From assembly GCA_026785745.1 (NCBI GenBank), contig JAJAZO010000234.1:1-6456 (forward strand): a stretch of 6,456 bases of DNA, written 5' to 3'. Under the pieces are notes generated by a model. It had not been told where the DNA came from. It did not search any database and saw nothing but the letters and a program-made list of their open reading frames with translations. Within the stretch, counting starts at the first letter, position 1, and each line of letters opens with the position of its first letter. The translations under genes were made by a program, and so were the position numbers. This DNA comes from Chitinophagaceae bacterium. Lineage in GTDB: Bacteria; Bacteroidota; Bacteroidia; Chitinophagales; Chitinophagaceae. Of the stretch, positions 1-5,408 are shown one piece after another.

Positions 1-226
1 CCCCCTGAACTGCGTTCGCAACCTTCGTTTAGCTCGGTTGTCCTAAAGGAGAGACTTAGATCAACGAGTCATTTTAATATTATGTTATTCTTGATAGGAG
101 TAGGTTAGTGAGTTTTAAAGTTTAGGCCACATCCCCTGCCTGGAGGGGCGAACTAAATGACATCTGAAATTAAAACGACTTGGGGTGGGTCGCTGAATAG
201 AATTACTGAAGTTGATAACAAAATAA
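1..226. other. Intergenic leader with degenerate GC-rich hairpins
   Basis: No convincing coding sequence is visible on either strand before the kinase gene. The stretch holds two short palindromic units of similar design: TCCT-AA-AGGA followed by GAGACTTAGA (about 42-60), and CCCCT at 133-137 paired with AGGGG at 144-148 followed by CGAACTAAA. A third G-run, GGGGTGGGT, lies at 182-190. C-run, loop, G-run and then an A(A)CT-rich tail resembles degenerate intergenic palindromes often seen in Bacteroidota genomes; that relation is inference. No good TAnnTTTG promoter box was found; the nearest is TATTCTTG at 86-93, with one mismatch and no clear -33 element. Confidence 0.45.
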
Positions 227-2023
227 ATGAAACGATTTTACTTCCTCATAGCCATCCTCCTCTTCACCTCCTTAGCACAAGCACAGGTGAATGTGGATAG
301 CTTACAGGCTGTAGTAAATTCGAAACGGCCATACAGCGAGAAAATAAATGCTTCGCTGAAAATTCTGGAAACATTTGAATTAAAAAATTTTGATTCCACA
401 CTTATAGAAGGCGAAAAAGCACTGGCACTGGCCCGAAAAAATACTGATTCCATTGCTGTAGCAGAAATAAAACGACACATCGGGGTGGCCAGTTATTTCC
501 AGGGAAAATATGATGTGGCGGCAAAAAACTATTATGAATCTGTAGCCATTCTGGAAAAAGTAAATGAACCTAAAAAGTTAGCACCTGTATATAATGAATT
601 AGGAAAACTATACCGCAAAACCAGAGACCTTGATAAAGCCATGGAGAACTATGACAAAGCTGCTTCAATTTTTAAGCAGTTAAAAGACACCGGCGGCATC
701 TCCATGATATTAAATGAATCAGGAGTAGTATATGAGTACAAAGCTGATTACAAAGAAGCATTGAACCGTTACAACTCTTCGCTGACACTGGCCGAAAAAA
801 AAGGGGACTCATTAAGTGTATCGTATTCTCTCAGCAATATAGCAGGTGTTTATGTAATTGAAAAAAAGTATGGCGAAGCAGAAGCAAATTTGCTCCGTGC
901 TTTAAACATCCGACGTCTCCTGAAAGATAGTTTTGCTATTGCCCTCACCTACTCCGACCTCGGTGTGGCTATGAATGGCAAAGGTGATTATGACAAAGCC
1001 ACTTCTTATTTACAAATGAGCAACAAATTGGCAGAAACACTGCGATATATAGAACTGCAATCCAACAATTACAATGAACTGGCCAGTGTAGCCCAACGAA
1101 AGGGCCGTTACCAGGAAGCTTATGAATATTTTCTGAAACGGTCTTACTTGCGGGACAGTTTGTATGCAATGGAAAAAACAAAACAGATAGCAGAGCTGAA
1201 TACAAAATATGAATCAGCAAAAAAAGAACAGCAGATACAACAACAGCATAGCCGCATCCGTATGCAGAATTTTTTATTTATCGGTATTGGTGGTTTGATA
1301 TTGCTTACCGGGCTGTTAATTTATTCGCAATACAGGCGCAATAAACTCCGGCAGGAAACAAAAATGAAAACTGAGATGATGAAGCAGCAGGAAATGGCGG
1401 TAAAGGCTGTTATAGAGGCTGAAGAAAATGAACGGCAACGCATCGCCAAAGATCTGCATGATGGAGTGGGACAAATGATGAGTGCTGCCAAAATGAATCT
1501 ATCCGCTTTTGAATCAGAAATAAAATTTGACAACGAAGAACAAAAAGAATCGCTGCAAAAAGTTATCCAGTTGGTAGATGAAAGCTGTAAAGAAGTAAGG
1601 ACTGTATCTCATATCATGATGCCGAATGCTTTGTTGAAAAATAATCTGGCAGCTGCTATTCATGACTTTGTAAATAAACTGAATAATAAAAATCTGCAAG
1701 CCCATGTAAATACCGTTGGGCTTGACGAAAGAATGGGCTCTAACATTGAAACCGTTCTTTACCGGGTGATTCAGGAATGTGTACACAATGCCATTAAACA
1801 TGCGGGGGCCACCACATTAGACATTTCTCTTATCCGTGATAAAGAAGGCATCAGTGGCACTATCGAAGACAATGGTAAAGGTTTCGATGTAGCCGACAAA
1901 GAAAATTTTGAAGGCATCGGCCTCAAAAACATAACTACCCGTATCGAATACCTGAAAGGCACAGTGGACTTTGATTCTGCACCCGGCCGGGGAACGGTAG
2001 TGGCATTTCATGTACCCTTTTGA
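227..2023 (+). CDS. TPR-repeat sensor histidine kinase (HisKA_3 / NarX-type)
   Basis: This is a 598-residue membrane sensor kinase that should autophosphorylate on a histidine and pass the phosphate to a NarL-type regulator, probably the one encoded at 2278. Residues 1-19 form a signal peptide ending in AQA before Q20. About six TPR-like repeats span residues 82-310, which should place the sensor part outside the cytoplasm. A coiled-coil-like segment (311-345) precedes a transmembrane helix at about 349-368, and a charged helical linker follows. The HisKA_3 dimerisation domain contains ERQRIAKDLHDG with phospho-accepting H411. The ATPase domain shows N521 in ECVHNAIKHA, G1 DNGKGF (548-553), GIGL (563-566) and APGRGT (585-590), so it looks catalytically intact. 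ATG at 227 is chosen because the signal peptide starts directly there; no Shine-Dalgarno site is visible. The ligand is unknown. Confidence 0.93.
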   Translation: MKRFYFLIAILLFTSLAQAQVNVDSLQAVVNSKRPYSEKINASLKILETFELKNFDSTLIEGEKALALARKNTDSIAVAEIKRHIGVASYFQGKYDVAAKNYYESVAILEKVNEPKKLAPVYNELGKLYRKTRDLDKAMENYDKAASIFKQLKDTGGISMILNESGVVYEYKADYKEALNRYNSSLTLAEKKGDSLSVSYSLSNIAGVYVIEKKYGEAEANLLRALNIRRLLKDSFAIALTYSDLGVAMNGKGDYDKATSYLQMSNKLAETLRYIELQSNNYNELASVAQRKGRYQEAYEYFLKRSYLRDSLYAMEKTKQIAELNTKYESAKKEQQIQQQHSRIRMQNFLFIGIGGLILLTGLLIYSQYRRNKLRQETKMKTEMMKQQEMAVKAVIEAEENERQRIAKDLHDGVGQMMSAAKMNLSAFESEIKFDNEEQKESLQKVIQLVDESCKEVRTVSHIMMPNALLKNNLAAAIHDFVNKLNNKNLQAHVNTVGLDERMGSNIETVLYRVIQECVHNAIKHAGATTLDISLIRDKEGISGTIEDNGKGFDVADKENFEGIGLKNITTRIEYLKGTVDFDSAPGRGTVVAFHVPF

Positions 2024-2105
2024 AAATTGATAGTTGAGCATTGAATATTGAACATTTTCTAAGTATAGAAGGAAATGTTCAATACCCAATTTTCAATATT
2101 CAATG
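2022..2105 (+). repeat. AT-rich multi-arm hairpin between kinase and regulator
   Basis: The element begins within the kinase stop codon. Its core arms are 2046-2056 and 2074-2084 (11 bp, TATTGAACATT/AATGTTCAATA), enclosing a smaller TTCTA/TAGAA stem (2057-2061 with 2066-2070, loop AGTA). An outer 8-bp stem joins 2022-2029 (GAAAATTG) to 2087-2094. Alternatively 2039-2050 (CATTGAATATTG) can pair with 2094-2105, so two mutually exclusive folds are possible. GAATATTGAAC-like units are common intergenic repeats in Chitinophagaceae-type genomes (general knowledge, not searched here). There is no clear T-tract after the stem, so a terminator or mRNA-stabilising role is only inferred. Confidence 0.6.
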
Positions 2106-2277
2106 TCCAAACAGGCTTGAACAGGAGGTCATTTCTGCACTTTAACATTTCCCCAACTGTAACCCACTCCACCCCTGCATCCATACTATCGTCAACCGGC
2201 TGACAAAATGAACAAAACCAATTTAGACTTTTTAGACTACCTGACGTAGCTTGCAAAGTCAGACCACACAATCACTA
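2106..2277. other. Kinase-regulator intergenic gap
   Basis: This stretch separates the hairpin from the response-regulator start and shows no supported gene. The only promoter-like string near the regulator is TAGCTTG at 2247-2253, one T short of the Bacteroidota TAnnTTTG box and without a convincing -33 partner. With the hairpin, the two genes are about 254 bp apart, so they may be transcribed separately or at different levels although they look functionally paired. Confidence 0.4.
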
Positions 2278-2925
2278 ATGACAATGAAAAACGGAAAAAT
2301 TACACTGGCCCTGGTAGATGACCACCAGATAGTTATAGACGGATTAACCTCCCTGCTGAAAGGTCATGATAAATTCAAATTTGCCTTTGCCACCACCAAC
2401 AGTGGTGAAGTGATAGAAAAAATAGCACAAACCCCCATTGATGTGTTATTGACTGATGTAATGATGCCGAAACTACCCGGCAACCAGTTAGCCAAACAAG
2501 TAAAAGAAAAATATCCGGATGTAAAAATATTGGCCCTCTCCATGAGTGGCCAGGGCGACCTGGTCAATGAAATGATAGAAGATGCCGACATCTCCGGCTA
2601 TGTATTAAAAAATATCGGCAAGCAGGAATTAATAACGGCTTTAGAAAAAATTGCTGACGGCGGAATTTATTTTAGTGATGAAGTAATAGATGAACTGCAA
2701 CGCACCAGCCAGCGAAAAAAACAAAATGCCGAAGCCCACCTTACAGACCGGGAAATAGAAATCATCCGGTTGATAGAAAAAGAATACAACAACAAACAAA
2801 TAGCGGAAACACTATTTATCAGCGAACGTACTGTAGAAACTCACCGTAAGAATATTTTTCGTAAAACCAACACCAACTCTGTTATTGGATTGGTGAAGTA
2901 TGCGTATGAGCATAAGTTGATATAG
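2278..2925 (+). CDS. NarL/LuxR-family response regulator
   Basis: This 215-residue cytoplasmic regulator has a receiver domain and a DNA-binding GerE/LuxR-type helix-turn-helix. The receiver shows the acidic pocket D14-D15, phospho-acceptor D60 in LLTDVMMPK, the switch residue S88 (ALSMS) and the conserved lysine K111 (GYVLKN). The HTH occupies about residues 155-215, with LTDREIEIIRLI and ERTVETHRKNIF typical of the family. It lies downstream of the HisKA_3 kinase at 227, its likely phosphodonor, because such kinases normally pair with NarL-type regulators. The frame also opens upstream from a TTG at 2251, but ATG at 2278 or ATG at 2284 (MTMKNGK or MKNGK) is far more likely because the receiver begins immediately afterwards. 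Target genes are unknown; the metal cluster downstream is not obviously one of them. Confidence 0.93.
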   Translation: MTMKNGKITLALVDDHQIVIDGLTSLLKGHDKFKFAFATTNSGEVIEKIAQTPIDVLLTDVMMPKLPGNQLAKQVKEKYPDVKILALSMSGQGDLVNEMIEDADISGYVLKNIGKQELITALEKIADGGIYFSDEVIDELQRTSQRKKQNAEAHLTDREIEIIRLIEKEYNNKQIAETLFISERTVETHRKNIFRKTNTNSVIGLVKYAYEHKLI

Positions 2926-2960
2926 TAACAGACTCTGTGAGCTCATTCTATTTCTTCAGG

Positions 2961-2985
2961 TTGTATTGTGCTAACGACAATACAA
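2961..2985. repeat. Perfect 9-bp inverted repeat downstream of the response regulator
   Basis: TTGTATTGT (2961-2969) and ACAATACAA (2977-2985) are exact reverse complements around a 7-base loop, GCTAACG. It starts 35 bases after the regulator stop codon. On the plus strand it is followed by AAAA rather than a T-run, so it is not a canonical intrinsic terminator in that direction. It could be a weak transcript 3' end, an operator or a recombination remnant. Confidence 0.55.
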
Positions 2986-3026
2986 AAAGTGTAACATTAA
3001 CTTGTTGATCTGCTTATACCATCTTT

Positions 3027-3057
3027 TTTGAGAACTGTACCTTATATAATAAATTTA
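3027..3057 (+). promoter_or_regulatory. Promoter-like element with near-consensus spacing
   Basis: TTTG at 3027-3030 is followed after exactly 19 bases by TAAATTTA at 3050-3057. This matches the Bacteroidota -33/-7 pattern (TTTG, about 19 bases, TAnnTTTG) except for the last base. A start near 3063 would make a leader of about 240 bases before the HMA-AraC gene, or an untranslated RNA. Prediction from pattern only. Confidence 0.3.
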
Positions 3058-3268
3058 GGTACTATTGGTGACAACCCTAAAACGACATTCCGTTCACCTT
3101 CAAGTAACAGGACGAGTCAGACTCTGCTTACCGCACATTGAAGCACATTTGCAAGACACAAAAAACCCCGACACAAAGCAAATTTCGAATGCTTTCAGAA
3201 CAAAACAGCTGCAATTCCCAACACACAGCAAACAGTCTGCGGTTCGACAGATAACCACAACCTTTCTT

Positions 3269-3276
3269 TAAATTTG
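3269..3276 (+). promoter_or_regulatory. -7 promoter box of the HMA-AraC regulator gene
   Basis: TAAATTTG matches the Bacteroidota -7 consensus TAnnTTTG exactly. Transcription would start near 3281 and leave a leader of about 23 bases before ATG 3304. A -33 element is weak: TTCG at 3243-3246 is the best candidate, with 22-base spacing. The box overlaps the upstream TTG at 3274, which argues that the TTG is not the translation start. Confidence 0.5.
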
Positions 3277-3303
3277 CAAACCACTACACGGTGGACAGAT
3301 AAC

Positions 3304-3864
3304 ATGAAACTCTACATAAAAAATATGGTTTGCAGCAGATGTAAAATGATGGTGAAAGCCCAATTGGAAAACAAAGGGCTTCGTCCCCTATCTGTCAATT
3401 TGGGTGAAGTGGAAATTGAAGAAGAGTTATCAAAAGCCCGGTTATCACAGTTGGACACATCATTAAAATCTGTGGGCTTTGAACTCATTGACGACAAAAA
3501 AAGTCAAACCATTGAGAAAATAAAAAATGTAATTATAAAATTAGTGCATCATTCCGACCACAATATTAAAACAAACCTTTCTGCATTTATCACTTCACAA
3601 ATACACCAGGACTATAATTATTTAAGTAATCTTTTTTCCGCAATAGAAGGCACAACCATAGAAAAATATTTTATTACCCAACGCATCGAACGGGTAAAAG
3701 AATTGATAGTGTATGACGAATTCACTTTATCGGAAATTGCTGACCAGTTAGGCTACAGCAGCGTGGCGTATCTATCCAACCAATTTAAAAAAGTAACAGG
3801 GTTTACACCCAGTTATTTTAAATCACTTAAAGAATACAAAAGAAAGAATATTGAAGAACTGTAA
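3304..3864 (+). CDS. HMA-like/AraC-type fused metal-responsive transcription regulator
   Basis: This is a 186-residue protein with two parts. Residues 1-64 resemble a heavy-metal-associated (HMA, MerP/Atx1-like) fold, with NMVCSRC placing C10 and C13 in the metal-site position. Residues 104-180 form a double helix-turn-helix of the AraC/XylS family, with LSEIADQLGYSSVAYLSNQF and the following GFTPSYFK segment as clear signatures. The usual large AraC sensor (cupin) domain is absent, so metal binding probably replaces sugar binding as the input; that is inference. Related short AraC-like proteins occur beside heavy-metal genes in Bacteroidota, which fits the neighbour at 3942. The frame opens upstream at TTG 3274, but ATG 3304 starts directly at the HMA strand (MKLYIKNM) and follows the -7 box at a sensible distance. 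The likely ligand is Cu(I) or another soft metal, not proven by sequence. Confidence 0.85.
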   Translation: MKLYIKNMVCSRCKMMVKAQLENKGLRPLSVNLGEVEIEEELSKARLSQLDTSLKSVGFELIDDKKSQTIEKIKNVIIKLVHHSDHNIKTNLSAFITSQIHQDYNYLSNLFSAIEGTTIEKYFITQRIERVKELIVYDEFTLSEIADQLGYSSVAYLSNQFKKVTGFTPSYFKSLKEYKRKNIEEL

Positions 3865-3916
3865 ATTTTACAACTCTTATACAAAATTCCATAATAGATT
3901 GCCCGAACATCTGAAT

Positions 3917-3924
3917 TACCTTTG
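3917..3924 (+). promoter_or_regulatory. -7 promoter box of the HMA-MauE membrane gene
   Basis: TACCTTTG fits TAnnTTTG exactly and lies 17 bases before ATG 3942, implying a leader of only about 13 bases, a common arrangement in Bacteroidota. The nearest -33 candidate is TTG at 3899-3901, with spacing shorter than usual (15 bases). The box sits in the 77-base gap after the HMA-AraC stop codon, so this gene probably has its own promoter, a plausible target of that regulator. Confidence 0.5.
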
Positions 3925-3941
3925 TGTCAAACAAAAAAATA

Positions 3942-4652
3942 ATGACACATACTTATAAAGTTACGGGCATGACCTGCGGCAGTTGCGAAGCCAAAGTAAA
4001 AAGCAGTTTACTCATGTTGCCCAACGTTACCGAAGTGGAAGTTTCAAAAGACAGTCAAACCGCAACTATAACAATGGAAAAACATGTTCCGCTTACCATG
4101 TTTCAAAATGCTTTGGACAAAAAATATTCTATTACAGCACTGGAACATAGCGAACCCGCCGAACAGACTAAAAACTGGTTGGCTACATACAAACCAATCC
4201 TATTGATTTTTGGTTACATCTCCACCCTATCAATTATTGCTGCAACAAAACAAAACACTTTTCATTGGATGCAAGCCATGAATGTTTTTATGGCAGGCTT
4301 CTTTCTCACTTTCTCATTCTTTAAATTGCTCGACCTGAAAAGCTTTGCCGAAAGCTACAGCATGTATGATGTTGTGGCAAAAAAAATAAAAGGATGGGGT
4401 TTTATTTATGCCTTTGTTGAATTGGCATTGGGCATTGCTTACGCTACGAATTTTCAACCTTTGGTTACAAATATTGTTACGTTAATTGTAATGACCGTCA
4501 GTATTATCGGAGTTTTGCTAAGTGTATTGAACAAACGCAAAATACAATGTGCCTGTTTGGGTGCAGTTTTCAATCTGCCTATGAGTACAGTTACCATTAT
4601 AGAAGATGCCTTAATGATAGTAATGAGTGCTGTAATGCTGATGATATTATAA
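3942..4652 (+). CDS. HMA domain fused to MauE/DoxX-like multi-pass membrane protein
   Basis: This is a 236-residue predicted inner-membrane protein. Residues 1-68 are a heavy-metal-associated domain with the classic GMTCGSC loop (C12, C15), the Cu(I)/Hg(II)/Zn(II)-binding motif of Atx1 and P-type ATPase amino-termini. About five hydrophobic segments follow (roughly 84-101, 111-131, 150-168, 174-196 and 217-236). The membrane part resembles the MauE/DoxX redox-associated family: SYSMYDVVAKK before the third helix, FVELALGIAYA within it, and a C-A-C-LG motif (C203, C205) after the fourth. A transport or thiol-redox step acting on metal received by the HMA domain is inferred; a MerT-like transporter with fused MerP is the main alternative. 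An in-frame GTG at 3924 is rejected because it overlaps the -7 box. It is 77 bases downstream of the metal-sensing regulator, on the same strand. Confidence 0.85.
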   Translation: MTHTYKVTGMTCGSCEAKVKSSLLMLPNVTEVEVSKDSQTATITMEKHVPLTMFQNALDKKYSITALEHSEPAEQTKNWLATYKPILLIFGYISTLSIIAATKQNTFHWMQAMNVFMAGFFLTFSFFKLLDLKSFAESYSMYDVVAKKIKGWGFIYAFVELALGIAYATNFQPLVTNIVTLIVMTVSIIGVLLSVLNKRKIQCACLGAVFNLPMSTVTIIEDALMIVMSAVMLMIL

Positions 4653-4694
4653 TTATGGCATGGTATTATCAACTAAGTATTAAAACTATCAATT

Positions 4695-4800
4695 ATGAAC
4701 AATAATCAAAAACTTATTCAGGATTAAATAATGCAAAAAACATGCAGCTATGCATCAACATTGAAAGGAATGTGCAGTTTTATGGAGGTCTTTTTTGCAG
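4695..4800 (+). pseudogene. Possible relic of a four-helix-bundle copper-storage (Csp-like) gene
   Basis: A start-like ATG gives MNNNQKLIQD, then TAA at 4725. After a frame change, 4742-4768 reads MQLCINIER; after a further one-base slip, 4771-4800 reads CAVLWRSFLQ. The order resembles the start of Csp-type proteins and their inner C-I-x-L-D-R-x-C-A segment, as I recall the family, but most of the gene would be missing and two frame changes are needed. The neighbourhood (HMA and HYC_CC_PP genes) makes such a gene plausible. Chance similarity is a real alternative. Confidence 0.2.
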
Positions 4801-4832
4801 AATAGTGTAAAAAAATAATTAATCAATTATCC

Positions 4833-4860
4833 AAAACAGGGTTTAAAATCCCCATTTTAT
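4833..4860 (+). terminator. Weak terminator-like hairpin
   Basis: GGG (4839-4841) pairs with CCC (4850-4852) around TTTAAAAT, and flanking AAAA (4833-4836) can pair with TTTT (4855-4858) across a two-base mismatch. The short T-run on the 3' side makes it terminator-like for transcripts coming from the HMA-MauE gene. The stem is short, and the distance from that stop codon is about 180 bases. Confidence 0.3.
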
Positions 4861-4889
4861 CAGCTTAAGTTATAATGTACATTTACAAA

Positions 4890-5065
4890 GTGAAAAAAAT
4901 AATAGTCATACTCCTTTTCTGATCTTTGGTTCTGCCACCATGGGAGCTACTATTCATTTACACTATTGCATGGATGAGTTTGTAAGCTGGAGTTTATGGC
5001 ATAGTAATAAACATAGCGACTGTGGCAAGTGCGGCATGAAAGAAAAGAAAGGCGGTTGCTGCAAA
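4890..5065 (+). pseudogene. HYC_CC_PP-family protein, frameshifted and 3'-truncated
   Basis: The first frame reads KKIIVILLF from GTG 4890 (or MYIYK from ATG 4875) and hits TGA at 4920-4922. One base appears to be missing at about 4914-4919: in the next frame the protein continues LIFGSATMGATIHLHYCMDE, then two Cys in CGKCG and finally GGCCK at 5051-5065. Signal peptide, HYC motif and CC motif are therefore recognisable in the right order for the Bacteroidota HYC_CC_PP family, whose members are small exported proteins often found near metal and TonB-receptor genes. After CCK similarity stops and a TGA follows at 5075-5077, so roughly the second half including the PP motif is lost. The function of the family is unknown; a metal role is inferred from its Cys/His residues and neighbours. 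Two independent lesions make it a pseudogene unless the frameshift is a sequencing error. Confidence 0.8.
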
Positions 5066-5265
5066 TACTTATCTTGATACAGCTCCAGCTCATAACTTCC
5101 ATCTTCTTTAGTAATGCTGCCATGCTTATACTATTTTACCTGCACACTGGCAAAAGCAAGAGGTTCCATTTTTGCATTGGCAACTTTTCCATATACTTTC
5201 ACAGATTGGGCGGTGGCAGAAAAGCCAGGAAGCAGTAAAGAGATGATGAGTAAGTTTTGGTGTAT
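5065..5265 (-). pseudogene. 5' fragment of a carboxypeptidase-regulatory-like outer-membrane protein gene
   Basis: Read on the minus strand, the frame gives a signal-peptide-like LLIISLLLPGFSATAQ. VKVYGKVANAKMEPLAFASV and GSITKEDGSYELEL follow, the typical start of a CarboxypepD_reg-like domain at the head of TonB-dependent receptors and DUF5686 proteins. A TAG (plus-strand CTA, 5131-5133) interrupts the domain after QVK, where a glutamate codon would be expected (one base change). No ATG is visible at the natural start; ATA at 5263-5265 sits about where it should be. After about 60 codons (DKY) the frame runs into the antisense of the HYC_CC_PP gene, so the remaining gene is gone. The parent family cannot be settled from this piece. 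It lies downstream of the DUF5686 gene on the same strand. Confidence 0.75.
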
Positions 5266-5351
5266 AGCAGTTGACGTAAAAATAAACTGATATTATCATC
5301 AGTGCTTTGTTGCCATCACTAAAACGCAAAGTTTTCCGAAATATTTAACAG

Positions 5352-5397
5352 GACAGCTATTTTGATTCAGAAACAAAATAGAGAAAGTGATTCTGTC
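5352..5397 (-). terminator. Hairpin just after the DUF5686 gene
   Basis: CTATTTTG (5357-5364) and CAAAATAG (5374-5381) are perfect 8-bp complements with a 9-base loop. Flanking GACAG (5352-5356) and CTGTC (5393-5397) add a second arm across an 11-base bulge. It begins about 12 bases after the DUF5686 stop codon on the minus strand, where a terminator would be expected. There is no proper T-run after the stem, so it may instead be a 3'-end stabilising structure. Confidence 0.4.
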
Positions 5398-5408
5398 ATA
5401 AAAACATA

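Larger units (their letters stand above)
2926..3303. other. Intergenic region before the metal cluster
   Basis: There is no supported gene in these 378 bases. It contains the inverted repeat at 2961-2985, a promoter-like element at 3027-3057, then a stretch from about 3060 to 3265 whose plus strand is strongly A/C-rich and poor in G. Small elements inside include the direct repeat GCACATT (in 3133-3150) and the inverted repeat AAAGCA (3175-3180) / TGCTTT (3190-3195). A 68-codon frame from a GTG at 3065 looks non-coding. This region is a candidate left boundary of the metal cluster, but no flanking direct repeats or integrase were seen. Confidence 0.4.
4653..4889. other. Intergenic region between HMA-MauE gene and HYC_CC_PP pseudogene
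   Basis: No intact gene is visible. A short frame from ATG 4695 (MNNNQKLIQD, stop at 4725-4727) and the sequence after it may be a relic of a Cys-rich copper-binding protein gene. Two hairpins follow: ATAATT/AATTAT (4815-4820 with 4825-4830) and a GGG/CCC stem at 4839-4852. The stretch is very AT-rich. Confidence 0.4.

Noticed and set aside
1..60. tRNA-like strings GTTCGCAAC and TAGCTCGGTTG
   Set aside because: They occur in the wrong order (T-arm-like before D-arm-like). No acceptor stem, anticodon arm or 73-base cloverleaf can be drawn around them.
1514..1801. Minus-strand 95-codon frame inside the kinase gene
   Set aside because: It is antisense to the conserved kinase core (H411 to N521), where coding constraint on the plus strand explains the open frame.
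2059..2271. Minus-strand 70-codon frame in the kinase-regulator gap
   Set aside because: Its amino-acid pattern comes from translating the AT-rich hairpin repeat; no domain and no promoter are visible.
3028..3050. Sigma-70-like TTGAGA and TATAAT pair
   Set aside because: The spacer is only 11 bases, far from 17, and Bacteroidota promoters use a different consensus; the TTTG/TAAATTTA reading is preferred.
3065..3271. 68-codon frame from a GTG on the plus strand
   Set aside because: The translation has no recognisable domain or hydrophobic pattern and no ribosome site. It lies in a compositionally skewed stretch and would end inside the promoter of the next gene, so chance is the simplest explanation.
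5029..5238. 69-codon plus-strand frame starting at a GTG
   Set aside because: It runs out of frame through the HYC_CC_PP remnant and then antisense to the carboxypeptidase-regulatory-like fragment, both of which are clearly recognisable in other frames.
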